NCBI GenBank assembly: GCA_025766275.1
Contig: JAFKAC010000034.1
Span: forward strand, 558,001 to 622,000
Source of the DNA: Lactarius indigo
Taxonomy: Eukaryota; Basidiomycota; Agaricomycetes; Russulales; Russulaceae
Direction of reading: 5' to 3'
DNA length: 64,000 bases
Position numbers and translations under genes: made by a program. Numbering within the stretch: position 1 is the stretch's first letter; each line of letters opens with the position of its first letter. The notes under the pieces were generated by a model. It was given only the letters and a program-made list of their open reading frames with translations, did not search any database and had not been told where the DNA came from. This document shows positions 47,828 to 60,433 of this stretch, piece by piece.

Positions 47828-48094
47828 CTTGATCAAGTGTGAGGCTACCCCTAATCTCAGCTCGCACCCTTTTTAGGAAGTTCACGGTCAAGTAAAGAAA
47901 CAGTTGTTCGCACAAAAATTGGGAAGCGCGTCGACAAAATAAAAGACCTATAGGTATATTCTTTAACGCTGTAATAGCGCCGGGCTGACCTAACTCTGGC
48001 CAGTCGAGTATTCGCACTCCGGCTATCGTGACACTCTTTTGGTTGCGCAACCCATACAATAGGCCCGCAGTATTAGTGCGCCGACGAAAAGGAG

Positions 48095-51000
48095 ATGGAA
48101 CCGAACACAGAAGTCCCAGCAGGACAGGCAGGGGGGCTTGGGAGGTCTCCCATTGAGATCCTGCAGCAGGGATTAACGCCCGACATGTACCAGGCTATGC
48201 GTATGATATTTCACGGTTTCGAACAACGCTTCCAAGCCGTGGAAGGTACCATAGTCATGTCGCAGCAGTTTCAGAATGCAATAGAGACTGCTTTTTCCCA
48301 CACCAACCTTACTATCGCAGCCCCGCCACCCCCTCAGCGTACTTCATCTCCCAGCGAAGCAAATTTCCAACGTCTTACTATTCAACCGTTTGCTGGAAGG
48401 GCTGCAGATAATGTCGCTGCATGGTTAGTATTAGCAGAGGATGCGTTGGGCACCTGTCGTGTACCGAAAGCCCATTGGACAAACTATGCGACCCAAGTTT
48501 TCCGGGACACCGCGCTCGCTTGGTATCATGCCTGAAGGCTTGCTCTCGGGGGACGCATTCCTGCTTGGGATGAATTAAAGCAAATGATGATGGACCATTG
48601 GGCTCACCCGGCACACGCTAACGAACTCCGGGCTCGTCTGGAGAATCTTACTTGCCGCGGAGGGATTACTGATTACACTCGTCGCTTTGAGGATATTGAG
48701 TCCCAGATTCCAGCCGATGAAATGACGTTCAATGATCGCAAGTACCGTTTCGTTCGAAAGCTCCCTAAAAACTTGTCAATACAAATTATGGCCCGGTCTG
48801 AACAAGATATGGCGGTTCTCTATGCGACCACTAGACAATGGGACAGCCTCAACCGGTTGGCCTCTGGAGCGATAGGAACTCAGCCCGGACCTCTAAAAGT
48901 CTTCAAGAAGTATCAGACATCCCCTTTGACGACTATGCCTTACCTGTCGTCCGCAGCGTTAACAGGTCGTTCTGAGCCAATGGACTTGGATGCGATGAAC
49001 ATGAGTAGGGATCCGCGTAAGCCCCCACCCACGGCTCGCTGCTATAATTGTAACGAGTTGGGGCATTTTGCGCGAGATTGCCGCAAGCCCTTACGACGAT
49101 CAGCGCAAGGCGCGGAGAAGAGGATGATGAACGGACGTACCAAATCAACCAGACCCCTACATGTGTTTGAAGACATTGCCGAAGAACCAGTAGCGGAGGG
49201 ATATCAGTCAGAGGCATCTCCACCGAAGGACTACCCCATTGAAGAACCCGAACCAGAGCTTCAATATCCTTCAGAGCGCTACGCATCTGAAGAATATACT
49301 CCGGAGAAATATGATCCTGAAAAGCCGGATCTAGAATTACAGTACCTCACCACAGAAGCCAATCTCATGGACGACAACGGAGGCCCACTTACTGCAGACA
49401 AAGAAGAAGAGTTAGCAAAAATCATCTTCAGTGAATGCGAAGGAGGCGGCGATGACTGGAGCCAATTCTGGCCCCCTATTCACCCCGTACCTCCTGGAGA
49501 TCCGGGACCGCTGAGCGAAGACCTAGTGAAGCCATCCGACGTTGTCCCGAGGAAGTGGCAAAGTACTCTGAGCCCATTCTTTGGCGGGTCAACAGAAGAA
49601 GAAAATTGGCGACCTGTCTCACCCGTCTTCTCTGACAGCCCTGTAATAGAAACAACTTGGCGACCTGTCTCTCCTACCTTCTCTGAAGGGTCCTGCGTTG
49701 CTCCGGAAGGCAGTAAAGAGAATCCTCTTGAGGTCTTCAATGTAGCGCACCCCGGGTTGCCGATATATGAGATGCAGATTGGACCTCCGAAGTTGACATT
49801 GTCAACAAACACTTCGGCTTTTGTCTCTGTCAACACCATTCTTGACACGGGAGCTGAATCGAATTATCTTACCGAACAAAAGGCGAGACTCGCAGGAGCC
49901 CAGCTCTTCCCCATTACTGCCAGAGAAATCGTCGGCGCCGGACGAACAACCACTACCGCATTCGCGGCGTTCGCCCTCAAGATAGGCGGCTTGTTCTTGC
50001 AATGCTATGCTTATGTCCTAGATGACGCGTCGCAGTTCCGCTACGACTTATTATTGGGACGAACCTGGCTGAAGAGACATCATGCCGCCCCGCGATGGGA
50101 CAATGACGCCTATGAACTAACCCATCCGGAAGAGCGAACCCGCTTCTTCATTAAGCCACGCTCGTCCAAAGAAAAGTCCAGGGTTACGAACCTGTTAACA
50201 AAAATTGCCTGGCGCCTGAGGCCCAAGCATCAAGGGCCACCTCGTCCCGCACTCCTCCATCATACACCGAATCAAGAAGTTCGAGACGATCAGTCGATGG
50301 TCACGAACAAGGGGAGCGTTGTGTCTACAAATGAAACGTTTGGTGAGCGAATCAAACGAATCATAAAAGAAAGCGTACCAGGCGCTTTCAGGGACAAGGT
50401 GGGCTTCCCGCCGCTTTGAAAATGGGTCCATGAAATTGACGTAGGGGACGCAAAGCCGCTGAGATGATATGGACGACCCCTTACGCCGGTCGAACATGAG
50501 TCTATTAAGAAGTTTGTCGACGAAGGGTTAGATGAGGGAGTGATTGAGCCCTCAGACTCACCGTGGTCGTCTCCCTTACTCCCTGTCCCGAAGAAGGACG
50601 GTACGTCGCGCATTTGCGTCAACTACCGCGCTCTCAATAAACTTACCAAATCAAATGCCTACCCTCTACCTCGCATAGATGAATGTTATCGAAACCTCAC
50701 AGGAGCGCGATTCTTCACATGCCTGGATTTGCGCAGTGGGTATTGGCAGGTGAGGCTCGCCGATGACGCCAAGGAGAAAACCGTGTTCACCTGTCGGTAC
50801 GGTCATTTTCAATTCCGAGTAATGCCGTTTGGACTTACCAACGCACCTGCGACTTTCCAAAGCATGATGAATGAAATACTACGCACCTTCATTGATCGCT
50901 GCGCGATGGTTTACCTCGATGATGTCATCATCTTCTCTCGCACAAAGGACGAACACATTCAAAACGTTCTTGATGTTGTAAATGCGCTTCACAAGCATGG

Positions 51001-53688
51001 CCTCATCCTGAACGAAAAGAAGTGTACGTGGGGCCGCTCATCTATACTTTACCTGGGTCACATAGCATCTGGCGAAGGCCTTCGAACCAACCCGGAAAAG
51101 GTTGACGCGATCCTAAAATGGCCTTCGTGCTCGACAATTTCCGAGGTATGCGGATTCCTAAATGTCGCCGGATACTACCGCTGATTCATACGGGGGTTCG
51201 CTAAGACCGCTGGACCAATGTATAAGTTGCTGGAAGGCAGCCCACGATGTGGCACACCTATTCAATGGGATGCCGACTGTGAGTTAGCTATGAAACACCT
51301 GAAAGAAGCGCTAACCTCGGCCGACCTTCTCATTCACCCGACGCCTTGGCGCCTCTTCGTTATAGATACGGACGCCTCCGGTGATTGTCTGGGCGCTGTC
51401 CTACAACAGACTTGTGACTCGTCTGTTGATTTAAAAAGGGGGAAAGGAGCTGGTGAGCAGAAAGACCGTTTCAAGCTAAAAGAAAGGGACTTACGCCCCA
51501 TCGCCTTCGAATCTCGGCGCATGACGCCCACCGAACAAAGATATTCTGCACAAGAAAGGGAGATGCTCGCCATCGTATACGCGTTACACAAATGGCGTGG
51601 ATACATTGAAGGATCTCCAATACTCGTACGTACCGATCACGAGTCTTTAAAATATTTCCTGACGCAGAAAAACCTTGGTCGACGACTTGCGCGTTTTGTG
51701 GACGACATCGCTCACTTTGATGTCGAAATTATCTACAGACCTGGACGACATCAGTTAGTGGCAGACGCGCTGTCGTGAAGGAAGGGACATCAGGACGTAC
51801 CTGATTCTGAAACCCTTACACCCCTCTTCGCCACTCCACTGAATCCCACCGAAGAAAAGAAAGACCGAAGCGCCGTCTTCCAGACATTTGCGGAATATAA
51901 AAGGCATCTGCAGCAAGGGGAACAATCAACTGCGGTCGGAAATGGATCATACCTAGTAAACGAGGATATCCTGTGCAAGAGGACCCCTAATCGTTGGGGA
52001 GAAGAAGTGATCGTTGAAGTCCCAACGACGCAGGAGATGGCCGAAGAAAGGGTCAGGATGATCCATCGCGAATTGGGCCACTTGGGAGCCAAGACTATTG
52101 TGGCTGCTCTCCGGACGCGAATTCATATCCCGTTTGCGCAGGAGATTGTTGAGCGTACACTCAGAAGCTGCGAAGAATGTCAATTTACTCACCGAGAACC
52201 CGCTACAACACAGCCGCTCTTCCCCATTCCTCGAGTCGATGCCGGAGATGCTTGGGCATTCGATTTCGTCGGTCCCCTCCCCAAGACTATGAAAGGGAAT
52301 CGCTACCTCCTTACCGCGATGGACCTCAGCACCGACTGGACGATCGCTCAAGCTATTCCTCAACGCTCCAGCAATGTCGTCGTTGACATGCTGCAGTACA
52401 TCGTTCACACCTATGGGAAACCGGTAACTGTCCTTACGGACAATGGAGCAGAGTTCTTATCATACGAACTGCAAAACTTACTGCGTCGATTGGAAGTCCA
52501 ACACTCCCATACCACGCCATATCATCCTCAGACCAACGGATGTCTGGAAAAGTTTAACGATATTCTGACTGTTACGCTCCACCTGCGTTAGTCCGACTTG
52601 GACCTGTTGATAGGCGTAATCGACTTAGCGAAAACGAGTGAATGGGGATCTCGTATCAACCCAACACAAGCTGAACAGGGGCCCCGTGGGCACACTCTGC
52701 AGCTAAAGGATGAAAATGGATACTCCTTGGCGAGTATGAGTGGAGGCACGCTTAGTCGAAGACTAAGGCAAACAAAAGACGAGTCAAGGGTGGATTGAAG
52801 AAGACCAAGATGGGGTTCTTGGTCTTCCAAGGCGACTACTTATACAAATACACACGGGCTTTAAAGCGCTGCTGGAACGATAGGAAACCAGTAGCGTAAC
52901 TAGCTCGAACCCTAGTACAGCTATCCTAGAAGTGAGTCATACACGAGCCACAATCACATGTGTACTACTGTGCTGACTGATACGATGTAAGTGTCCATGA
53001 CTAATAGTGAGTCAGTCCGTAGTCATAACCGGTTGTGATCGTAACACTGACACAAATGTTGGCGAAGATGACCGCGCCCCAAAGGCAAAACCAGTGGGAT
53101 GAACTACTTCCCGATGCCCTTCTCGCCTATCGGGCACATGTTAGTTCGTCTATGGGTGTGTCACCGTTCTTCTTGATGTATGGAAGGGAAGCGCGCTTAC
53201 CAAGTGAAAGGATCCACCAAGTGTTCCAACGTAATCCGACGGACGAAGAAGTTGAGTTCGTCCAACAACGACGGCTGGAACATGTTCAGGATCTGGCTCG
53301 ATTCCGGCGGGAGGCAAACGAACGAGCAGAGTCGCGCCTGGAAAAGGAAGCATCCCAGCGAGAAGAAGACTACCGAGAAAAGGGGCTTGGTATTGGAGAT
53401 GTGGTGAAAAGACGGCATGAAGCTGGTACGAAGCTCCATCCGCGCTGGGATGGCCCTTTCATCATCAGAGAGGTCACTGATAAAAATACATACCAATTGC
53501 AGACACGGAATGGATACATCCTCAAAAACCTGTACAACGGTGCTCAACTCCAACGATATTTTCCGTCTTCTCGTTCTCAAGACTCCTTGTGGTTTGCAAG
53601 TTCCGATCTGAAGAGAAAAGATACGGTGGCGTTACAACAAAGACAAAAAGAAGAAAGAAAAACTCCAGGATCTTCCGGACCCCGATAA
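48095..53688 (+). pseudogene. gag-pol of the gypsy element, disabled by stops and an insertion
   Basis: One continuous reading frame up to the integrase. Gag starts at 48095 (MEPNTEVPAGQAGG) and has a zinc knuckle, CYNCNELGHFARDC, near 49040-49081. The aspartic protease motif (ILDTGAESNYL) is near 49841. Reverse transcriptase runs from WSSPLLPVPKKDG (50560) to YLDDVIIFS (50910). RNase H has VIDTDASGDCLGAVL (51358). Integrase has an HHCC finger (52060-52180), the catalytic Asp of AFDFVGPLP and the Asp of TDNGAEF. Its Glu lies in QTNGCLEKFND, and a C-terminal module resumes at 53035. In-frame TGA codons lie at 48533, 50417, 50465, 51182 and 51776. The frame is broken between about 52580 and 53035 by foreign DNA. 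Confidence 0.92.
52583..53030. mobile_element. About 440-bp insertion inside the integrase gene
   Basis: The integrase frame reads LTVTL before the insert and VTLTQMLAKM after it, so a short VTL-coding stretch (GTTACGCT and GTAACACT) occurs on both sides. It looks like a diverged target duplication of about 8 bp. The inserted DNA has no gene and contains a strong hairpin near 52800-52827 (AAGACCAAGA, loop, TCTTGGTCTT). I found no clear terminal inverted repeats, so the element type is open: a small non-autonomous element or a solo LTR. Confidence 0.5.
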
Positions 53689-53827
53689 AACACTTCATCG
53701 TTCCGCTCCTGCCCAAAAACCAAAAAAAAATAGCCTCTGATTGGTCATGCTACTGTCCCAGAATCGTGGCGACTCTATTTCTCATTTCAGTTGTGACCGG
53801 AGTCACAAGAAACTACCGATGGGGTAA

Positions 53828-54102
53828 TGTTGTGAACTGAATGAGTCAGCGTGACTCATCGGGGTCTTGTGACCTCCCCGTATTATGAAAGCAACGCGCA
53901 AGCCTGTATATTGCAGGTATTCCGAGATCGTTTCCTACTGAATGTCTCAGATGTATTCTTGTAAGATAGGAGTAGGCCGCGTCAGCGCGACGCGCAAGCG
54001 TGTAGTCCAAATGTATTTAAACCAGCGAGTTTGCGACAGGAATCACAGAATTCTCTCGCCCATCATTCCTGGCCGTTACGAATCGCTTAGTCAAGAAGTC
54101 AC
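53828..54102 (+). repeat. 3' LTR, left part
   Basis: First 275 bases of the 3' LTR, colinear with 47532-47806. It is cut at GAAGTCAC by the DNA transposon and continues at 60434. Confidence 0.95.
54095..54102 (+). repeat. 8-bp target site duplication of the DNA transposon, left copy
   Basis: GAAGTCAC, repeated at 60426-60433. It is single-copy at the matching place in the intact 5' LTR (47799-47806). Confidence 0.95.
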
Positions 54103-54125
54103 CAAGGGGGTTGCGGGACCGGAAT
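54103..54125 (+). repeat. Left terminal inverted repeat (23 bp)
   Basis: Matches the reverse complement of 60403-60425 at all 23 positions; it begins CAAGGGGG and ends CCGGAAT. Confidence 0.95.
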
Positions 54126-54340
54126 TTTTGATATCCGGTCAGATTTTGTCTTTTAGGGGCTTTCCGACCCCTCCCCCCCCCCCCCCCCCTTCCAAATATG
54201 GTAGGTTTAACTCACGTTACTAATATCTTTAAGTCACATGATACAAACTACACTTGACGCCGTCGACTTGTACTACCCGTGCAGCTGTCACAAGCCCAAT
54301 TCTTGGGTGAAAACTCATAATCCATACACGTTTGGTGGAA

Positions 54341-57300
54341 CTAGTCAGTGTGAGAGCAGGAAAGAATCATAAATGGCACAGAAAATAAGGAAGAGCGAGA
54401 AGAACGCACCCAGACTGTCTCGCACCCTGGAACTCGACACTTCATCACATTCACCCCTGCGCCGATCTCAGAGTCGGTAATTGTGACACCGCACGTACAC
54501 ATGTTCAAACTAAGAACATTCGCTTTTCTTAACCGCCGTCCTCGAGTGCTGACAGGCAATTCAGGTAATGCGCAAATCGGAGAAAGACTCGGCGGCCCCG
54601 GATGAGGTGATAGGGGCCCAGGAACCAAGGTGGGAATGGCCGGCAGCGTGCCCTGCAGCGCAGTCAATTCGGAAGGTTGCGCAATCGTATCTGAAGGCTG
54701 CGTGCTTGGTCGCATGTTTGATTCGAGGGCCTGCACTTGGGCCCGCATAGGTGATTCTGGGCTCGGGGTTGTGATGGTAGATTCGAAGGTGGATGTGGTC
54801 GATTCATTGGGTGCGTTTAATCCACGGAGATCAAGACGGAGATGCGCAGTTTGGTGCGCAGTCGATGGGGCAGGTGTAGGGCGCGGGGATAGAGATGCGT
54901 ATGGGTACCAAGTCGGAGATGATGGGGGAGCTATCAAATAAGGATCAGAATCTCTGTCTCATGAACGAAATAGGGACGTACCCGGTTCGTTCTCGTCATC
55001 GTCACCATCACTGTCATTGTCCCTATCGCCGTCGCCGTCCCTATCGCCATCGCCATCATTTTTGTCATCGTCGAACTCCTGCTCTGAGTCTTGCTCCATC
55101 GCGTCTTCCTGAGAATGGCCAGAGTTGCCATGGATGTCGACATTGTGCGTACCAGGGCCTTCCTCTTGATTGTCCTGGTTGCCCGCATCTGAGCTGGTTA
55201 TGGCGGTAACTTATTCAGAGAGCAAATCCTCGGAATATATTGGACTCACTGAAGATAAAGCCTAGCGCGGTGTGCTTCCGAAATGGCAAGTGATGGTTTG
55301 TTCTTTGGCCTTATTTTGCGGTATCTTTGGGCCTTATCCCGCGAATTCCAGACTTTTCGCATACCGTCCTTCTCGGATTGTGACAGGCAGACCGTGATGG
55401 GGAAGTCGTCTGGAGATTGGATTCGATGTCAATCGCGAAAGTGTGCATGGAGACTGTATGTCCATACAGCAGGACTACCATCGGGACAATGGGGACAGAC
55501 GATTGGAACGTTCGAGCAAGGAGATGCCTCGGAGGAAGTGGAGGCAGTAGCATAGTTGAAATGTACCATATTTGCGCATTTTGACTTCTTGCGGTCCACC
55601 GAGACGCTTCCAGCAGTTCCGCGGCCCTTCCTCAAATAGATCTGGCACATCGGAGCAGGGCGAAGACATAAGCCACAGAGCTCTTCAGAATTATCAAGCA
55701 TACTATCGTGCAGTATGTGTGCGCCCATGTGTTCGAGGACGCGTTGTCCGTTCTTCCAGTTCACGATCGACCCACATCCGAGTCTTGGGCAGCCCTGGCT
55801 GTTTATGTCCATGGAGTTGGACAGTTTTTCGTCGCACACAAAGCATGCTAACCCTAAACAAGGTCATTATATGAGAGTATGTAGCATATGGTCCTAACGT
55901 ACCTTCGAAGCGATAAGGAAAAAATTCAGTGCGTCTCACCACCGGCAAGCTTCGGTAGTCCTGCGGCTGAAGGTCTTGAAACAGGCTACAGGAAAGGGTT
56001 ACCAAAAAGCTGCCTTCGAAGAGAAAAGTTGGCTTTCCCGGGCTCAGAACTGAAACCGTGGGATTCAGCGCGTGGACATGTCGACCGTCAATGCTCTCGC
56101 AAGTGGCCTCCATTCGCATGGACCAACACCAGTCGTGTACGCGCGTCAGGTCATCTTCGATGGTCGCAGGAACAAGGCGCAAGATCTGGCAGTCTACCTT
56201 GGCAGTTGGATCAGCGAGAAGGTGGACGGCCAACTCATCGAGATTGGTTTGGGACGCAAACTGAAGTCGGTTGACTTGGGCTACAGCGAGGACAACGAGT
56301 GCATCACATCTGACCAGTATGGCGACTGGGTTGCCAATGCGAAGAGAAGGGCCCACAGTTTCAGTATCACCAGTCGTAGTTGAGCCAGGCCAGGGGTCAG
56401 ACTCAGATGTGGAAGCGGTTGGGCCAAAGCATGGTATATTTTGTACGCGCCTTAACCGATCTGTTGATGATCGAGCACTACGATAGGCCATTCGATAGCG
56501 GAGAGCCTTGGCCTTCGAGGTTTTACGGCCCTCCACAGTGATTGCAGAGTCAACATTATTTCTTGGCATCTCTTCGGCAATCGCGTCCTCCAAGTCCCCA
56601 TCGTGTGTATAAGGAAGAGCCGTTTGAACGTTGTTCACACCTTGCACAGTGTCGGAAGGCGTATATGCAGGACCCTCAGGAGTGACCACGGGAGCGAAGT
56701 CATCGTCTTCGCTGTCATGTTCTTGGTTGCGTTGGTTTACAAGGAGAGTACCTAGTGGAGATAGGATGTCGATGTTAGGGTCACACTCTGCCCAAAGCTG
56801 CTCAAAGACATGTCCAGCGTCGGGTATACATGCGATAGCCTCTTGAGATCCCAAGAACCAACAAGAATGGAGGTTGACCCTTGCGACAGAAGGATCGCCA
56901 CGCCAGTCCTTTGGGCTGATGTGATCAAACCTTGAGGTAATTTCTCCGGCTTGAGCATCTCTGGTGATACAGGGTAATGCGAGACAACGAGTGCCAAGGT
57001 CCCACTCCAGGTGTTCTGCAAGAATCAGAGCGACTTCCGTTAGACCTGAGGCCCAACTACCAAGTTGTAGGACATCGACGTTTGTGTCTGTACCGACAGC
57101 AGTCCAAATTAAACCAAAGAAAGTTTCCAGGCGATCAGTCCCCAGCAGAATTGGGTAGAATTTACCATGCGGATTGTCGACTTTGGCTTTCGCGACGCAG
57201 TAGAATACATTTTTGATCATGATCATGATATCCACGTAAGATTGCATTGGCATGAACTGGGTCCGAGCAGAACAGTCCCTGTAGAGGAAAAAGGCCATAT

Positions 57301-60092
57301 GCGCAGCTGCGCTCAAGTGGATCAATTGCTGGTCAAGATCAAGGTCGACACAGACATAGGGCATCATCAGGTGATGAGCAAACTGTCCGTATACATTGAG
57401 TGCCTCTCGCGCGCAAGCAAAGGATGGGCTAGAGTCAGCTGGTGGTGGAGGAAGTGACCATATCTCCTTGAGGAGAGAGTACGCAAGGACGACGTCCTGC
57501 TTGTCGTTGGGATTGAGGAGAGACCGGAGTCGATGAGGGGGAACGCCATGTGACTCGAGATGTGTCCGAAGTATTGCAGGAGTGACACAAAAGCCTTGAA
57601 CTAAGATACCTTTCTGGCGCATGAGGAGGTTCCGTTGACGCTTGAATACATGTTTGAAGTCCTTGTCGGCTGTGAGATCGTCTGGGCCAACAAGATAGTT
57701 CATGAGCTTCAGTGAGAATAGTTGCCCGTAAATAGGTGAACTTGCAGACAACTGGAAATTCATTGTCAGTATGACAAGCACATCTCCATGCTTTGCTTCG
57801 CCATCGGAGGCGATGCAGACGGTGCGATAAACATGGTCCTTTCGCACATTTGTGTTTCCTACTGCGTTGAGAATCGACTGTATGACGCGCGCATGGTGTA
57901 GGCCTGTCTCTCTCTTGCAAGTACCTGAAAACATAATGGGATGCACGGCGTATTCACGGGGTAGCTCAGAGAGTGCACCAATCCCTGCAACAGTAGCCTC
58001 GCACGCAAGATGGACCCTGTTATCATTGATCGCGTCACAGAGAATGTCGAGTTCTCTTTCGGAAGTGAACTCAAGGGGGATATTGTGGCCATGTTCACGA
58101 CAGATTCCGAGAAATTTGTTTGTCAAGTCGTCCCAGCGAACGCGTTGTTCGATAGCAAGTTCGTCGAGCATTATAACTTGATGTACAAGCCTGCCAGAGC
58201 ATGCGCCAGAGTCCAGATTGTCACCAATGCCAGCCAGGCCAGAGTGACACGATATAATATTCTCCTCAATCTCGGAGACCGCTGGCACAGATGGGGACAC
58301 GATAAGGGGTCACAAAACTGTATTATGTCGGATGGTAGAGATGCTTGGCAAGGACAAGGAGCGATGGGCAAACTCCGCCACACGTGCTCCGCCCAATCGG
58401 AGCATCACAATTGAACGCATCAGGTCTTCGTTCGAGTAACCTTTCGGCTGGTACAACTTCTCTGCTGCGCATTCATACTGCTGGATCAAAGTCTTGATCC
58501 CGGTTCTGTGCTTGAGCCCTGCCTGTACCAGGGACGCTACACGATCGACTCGCCCACTTGCGATGGCCATGATCCATTGTTTGTGGTCGTCAAGGGCGGT
58601 GGCTTTCCCCAACAACTTTCGGCTTGCATTCAATTTGGTTAATCGCAACTGTCGCACTTGTCCAGTTTTACACCGAGCCACTTCAACAAGGCCCCCAACT
58701 CCATGGTAGACAAGTGGGGCATTCTTGTGGACCCCATGTCAGATTCGGTCCATGACGCTGATGTAGAGGGGTATAGAGGTGAGAGCCTGACAGTCTTCGC
58801 AAGCGCTTCCCTGGCTAATCGAGGGTTTGCGACATAGCTTTGCTTGGATGTAAAACTTATCCTTGGTCGAGCGGTAGTCCCAAGGTACATTGCGTTCGCT
58901 GTGTAGACCGAAAGGATAGGAAATATGGTGATTTTTTCCGTGAGGGAACTCCACAAAAATGCCTTCACAACGAACTTCGCGGCGGCCTTCAAGACTTCCT
59001 TCAGCTCTCAAGACCTTCTTTGTTTTCTGCTCAGCACTGTGGGCACACGCATCAAAAGCGTGATCAGCAACATCGGAGCAAGCATCTGATACAATTTCAG
59101 GGACCAGGTCCGGGGTCTGATCGATTACTATCGGTGAGTCGACTGACCCACTTGTGGTGATGGGCATGGGCTTGGGCACAGTCTCACATGTGGTCACAGG
59201 GAGTGATGTGGTTGCTTCACAGGCGGCAACACTCATGGCGGTGGTTTGGCAAGTAAACTGGGGTATGCCAGGGGGCGCATATCTAGTATATGGTGAGTTC
59301 CCACTTATAGGCTCATTCGTCCCACACTCACCGAGTATCTATCTCATGCAACAGACCCTCGATCTTTGGCTCAATCATTGCACCCTCAAGACCGCGATGG
59401 AAGACGAAGAATTTGAAGAATTGGATGAAACCATCCAAACCATATTCGCCACGATTGATCATTTCCTTCACATTTTCCCGCATCTCCAACTCTCCCCATC
59501 CAAACGCGGTCTTCAACATTGAGTTCAAGATGGCCCAGTCGTCCTCAACTTCGACCTCCATGCCTTGCTCTATGCTGATGACACAAGAGCGAGGATCGGC
59601 CGAGAAAAGACTAAGTTGGTGTGCCGGGGTTGCAAGAGGTACGTCATTGGGAATTCGTGTCGCAGCGGCTTCGAGTTTGCTCAGGAGCTCAACCCCCTTT
59701 TGACAGGGGACCTTCCGAGCTTCTGCTTGAAGAGGTGCTCCTGTTTTCAGGGCCTGACGTGTTTCCGCCAGCGTGTCATTGTCATTGTGCTTGTACGTTT
59801 CGAGCATCGCCTCTTGGTTGTCGCTCAGTTCACTGAAGCTCCTTTCATTAGTGTGGATTAGTGGTGGAGCAACTACTGTTGGCGGATTCAATGGGACTCT
59901 GGGCTTGAAGAACGCGCGGAGGTCGTGATTCGGCTGGTTAGCTTTGGGGGGTTTTTCAGGGGCCCTTTTCGGCCCCTTACTTTTGCTACTTTGTTTCTTC
60001 TGGCATGCCTTCGATGTGCGGTGGATGGCAAGGTTCTTCTTTCCACCAAAACCAACACGGACAGTTTCGTTACAGTCTGGGCAGATGAGCAC
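54341..60092 (-). pseudogene. Very large putative transposase with terminal zinc-finger-like modules
   Basis: Single spliced gene, roughly 1,650 residues. Exon 1 (60092-59332) opens LICPDCNETVRVGFGGKKNL with a later His/Cys, a BED/C2H2-like finger, then a basic linker. Exon 2 (59282 to about 55905) is the long core. It includes ISYPFGLHSERNVPWDYRST and HPIMFSGTCKRETGLHHARV. It also includes LLGTDRLETFFGLIWTAVGT, which resembles the conserved Glu helix of P-type transposases. Exon 3 (about 55848-55252) has LACFVCDEKL, CPRLGCGSI and CPHCPDGSPAVWTYSLHAHF. An acidic Asp/Gly/Glu exon follows. The last exon, ending at 54341, has CTCGVTITDSEIGAG and CRVPGCETVW, a PHD-like cluster. TGA stops interrupt at 58739, 58310 and 55429, and the likely start codon reads GTG, so this copy is dead. 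Confidence 0.75.
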
Positions 60093-60402
60093 GCTGGTCG
60101 CATGGAATTTAATTCCACTGCTGTTTGTGATTAGATTAGTCGGGCGTGTTTTATATCCCTTACTTCAAGTCCTTACTTTTCATTTTCTCGCTTGTTTTCT
60201 TGGTTTGTTTCGGACATTTAGAGTGCGTCAAGAAACTGGTATTGAATGTCTATCTAAACCAAACCATTCCCCCGACGCCTTGAGGATCGTTTGAGGAGGT
60301 GTACACGGCGCCACAAGGCGGATCATTTCCTAATTAGGAAGGTCGGAATTTCTTGTTCAGCCACCGGCCCCCCCCCTCCCCCCCCCCCACCCGCGGTTCG
60401 GG

Positions 60403-60425
60403 ATTCCGGTCCCGCAACCCCCTTG
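60403..60425 (-). repeat. Right terminal inverted repeat (23 bp)
   Basis: Reverse complement of 54103-54125 without mismatch. It reads ATTCCGG at its inner side and CCCCCTTG at the outer end. Confidence 0.95.
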
Positions 60426-60433
60426 GAAGTCAC
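60426..60433 (+). repeat. 8-bp target site duplication of the DNA transposon, right copy
   Basis: GAAGTCAC, identical to 54095-54102. Confidence 0.95.

Larger units (their letters stand above)
54103..60425 (-). mobile_element. 6.3-kb DNA (class II) transposon nested in the 3' LTR
   Basis: Ends are perfect 23-bp inverted repeats beginning CAAGGGGGTTGCGGGACC. An 8-bp duplication, GAAGTCAC, flanks it. Inside lies one large spliced gene on the minus strand covering nearly all of the element. Long C-runs (about 54170-54192 and 60368-60390) sit next to both ends, in the same orientation rather than inverted. Superfamilies with 8-bp duplications include hAT, P and KDZ/Zisupton; the CA-starting ends fit hAT or P. 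The protein does not give a clear answer. It is younger than the gypsy insertion it interrupts. Confidence 0.93.

Noticed and set aside
58639..58992. Alternative frame ending KLDKCDSCD in the DNA transposon
   Set aside because: The neighbouring frame continues smoothly across a TGA at 58739 into the next part of the transposase, so this is an overlapping chance frame.
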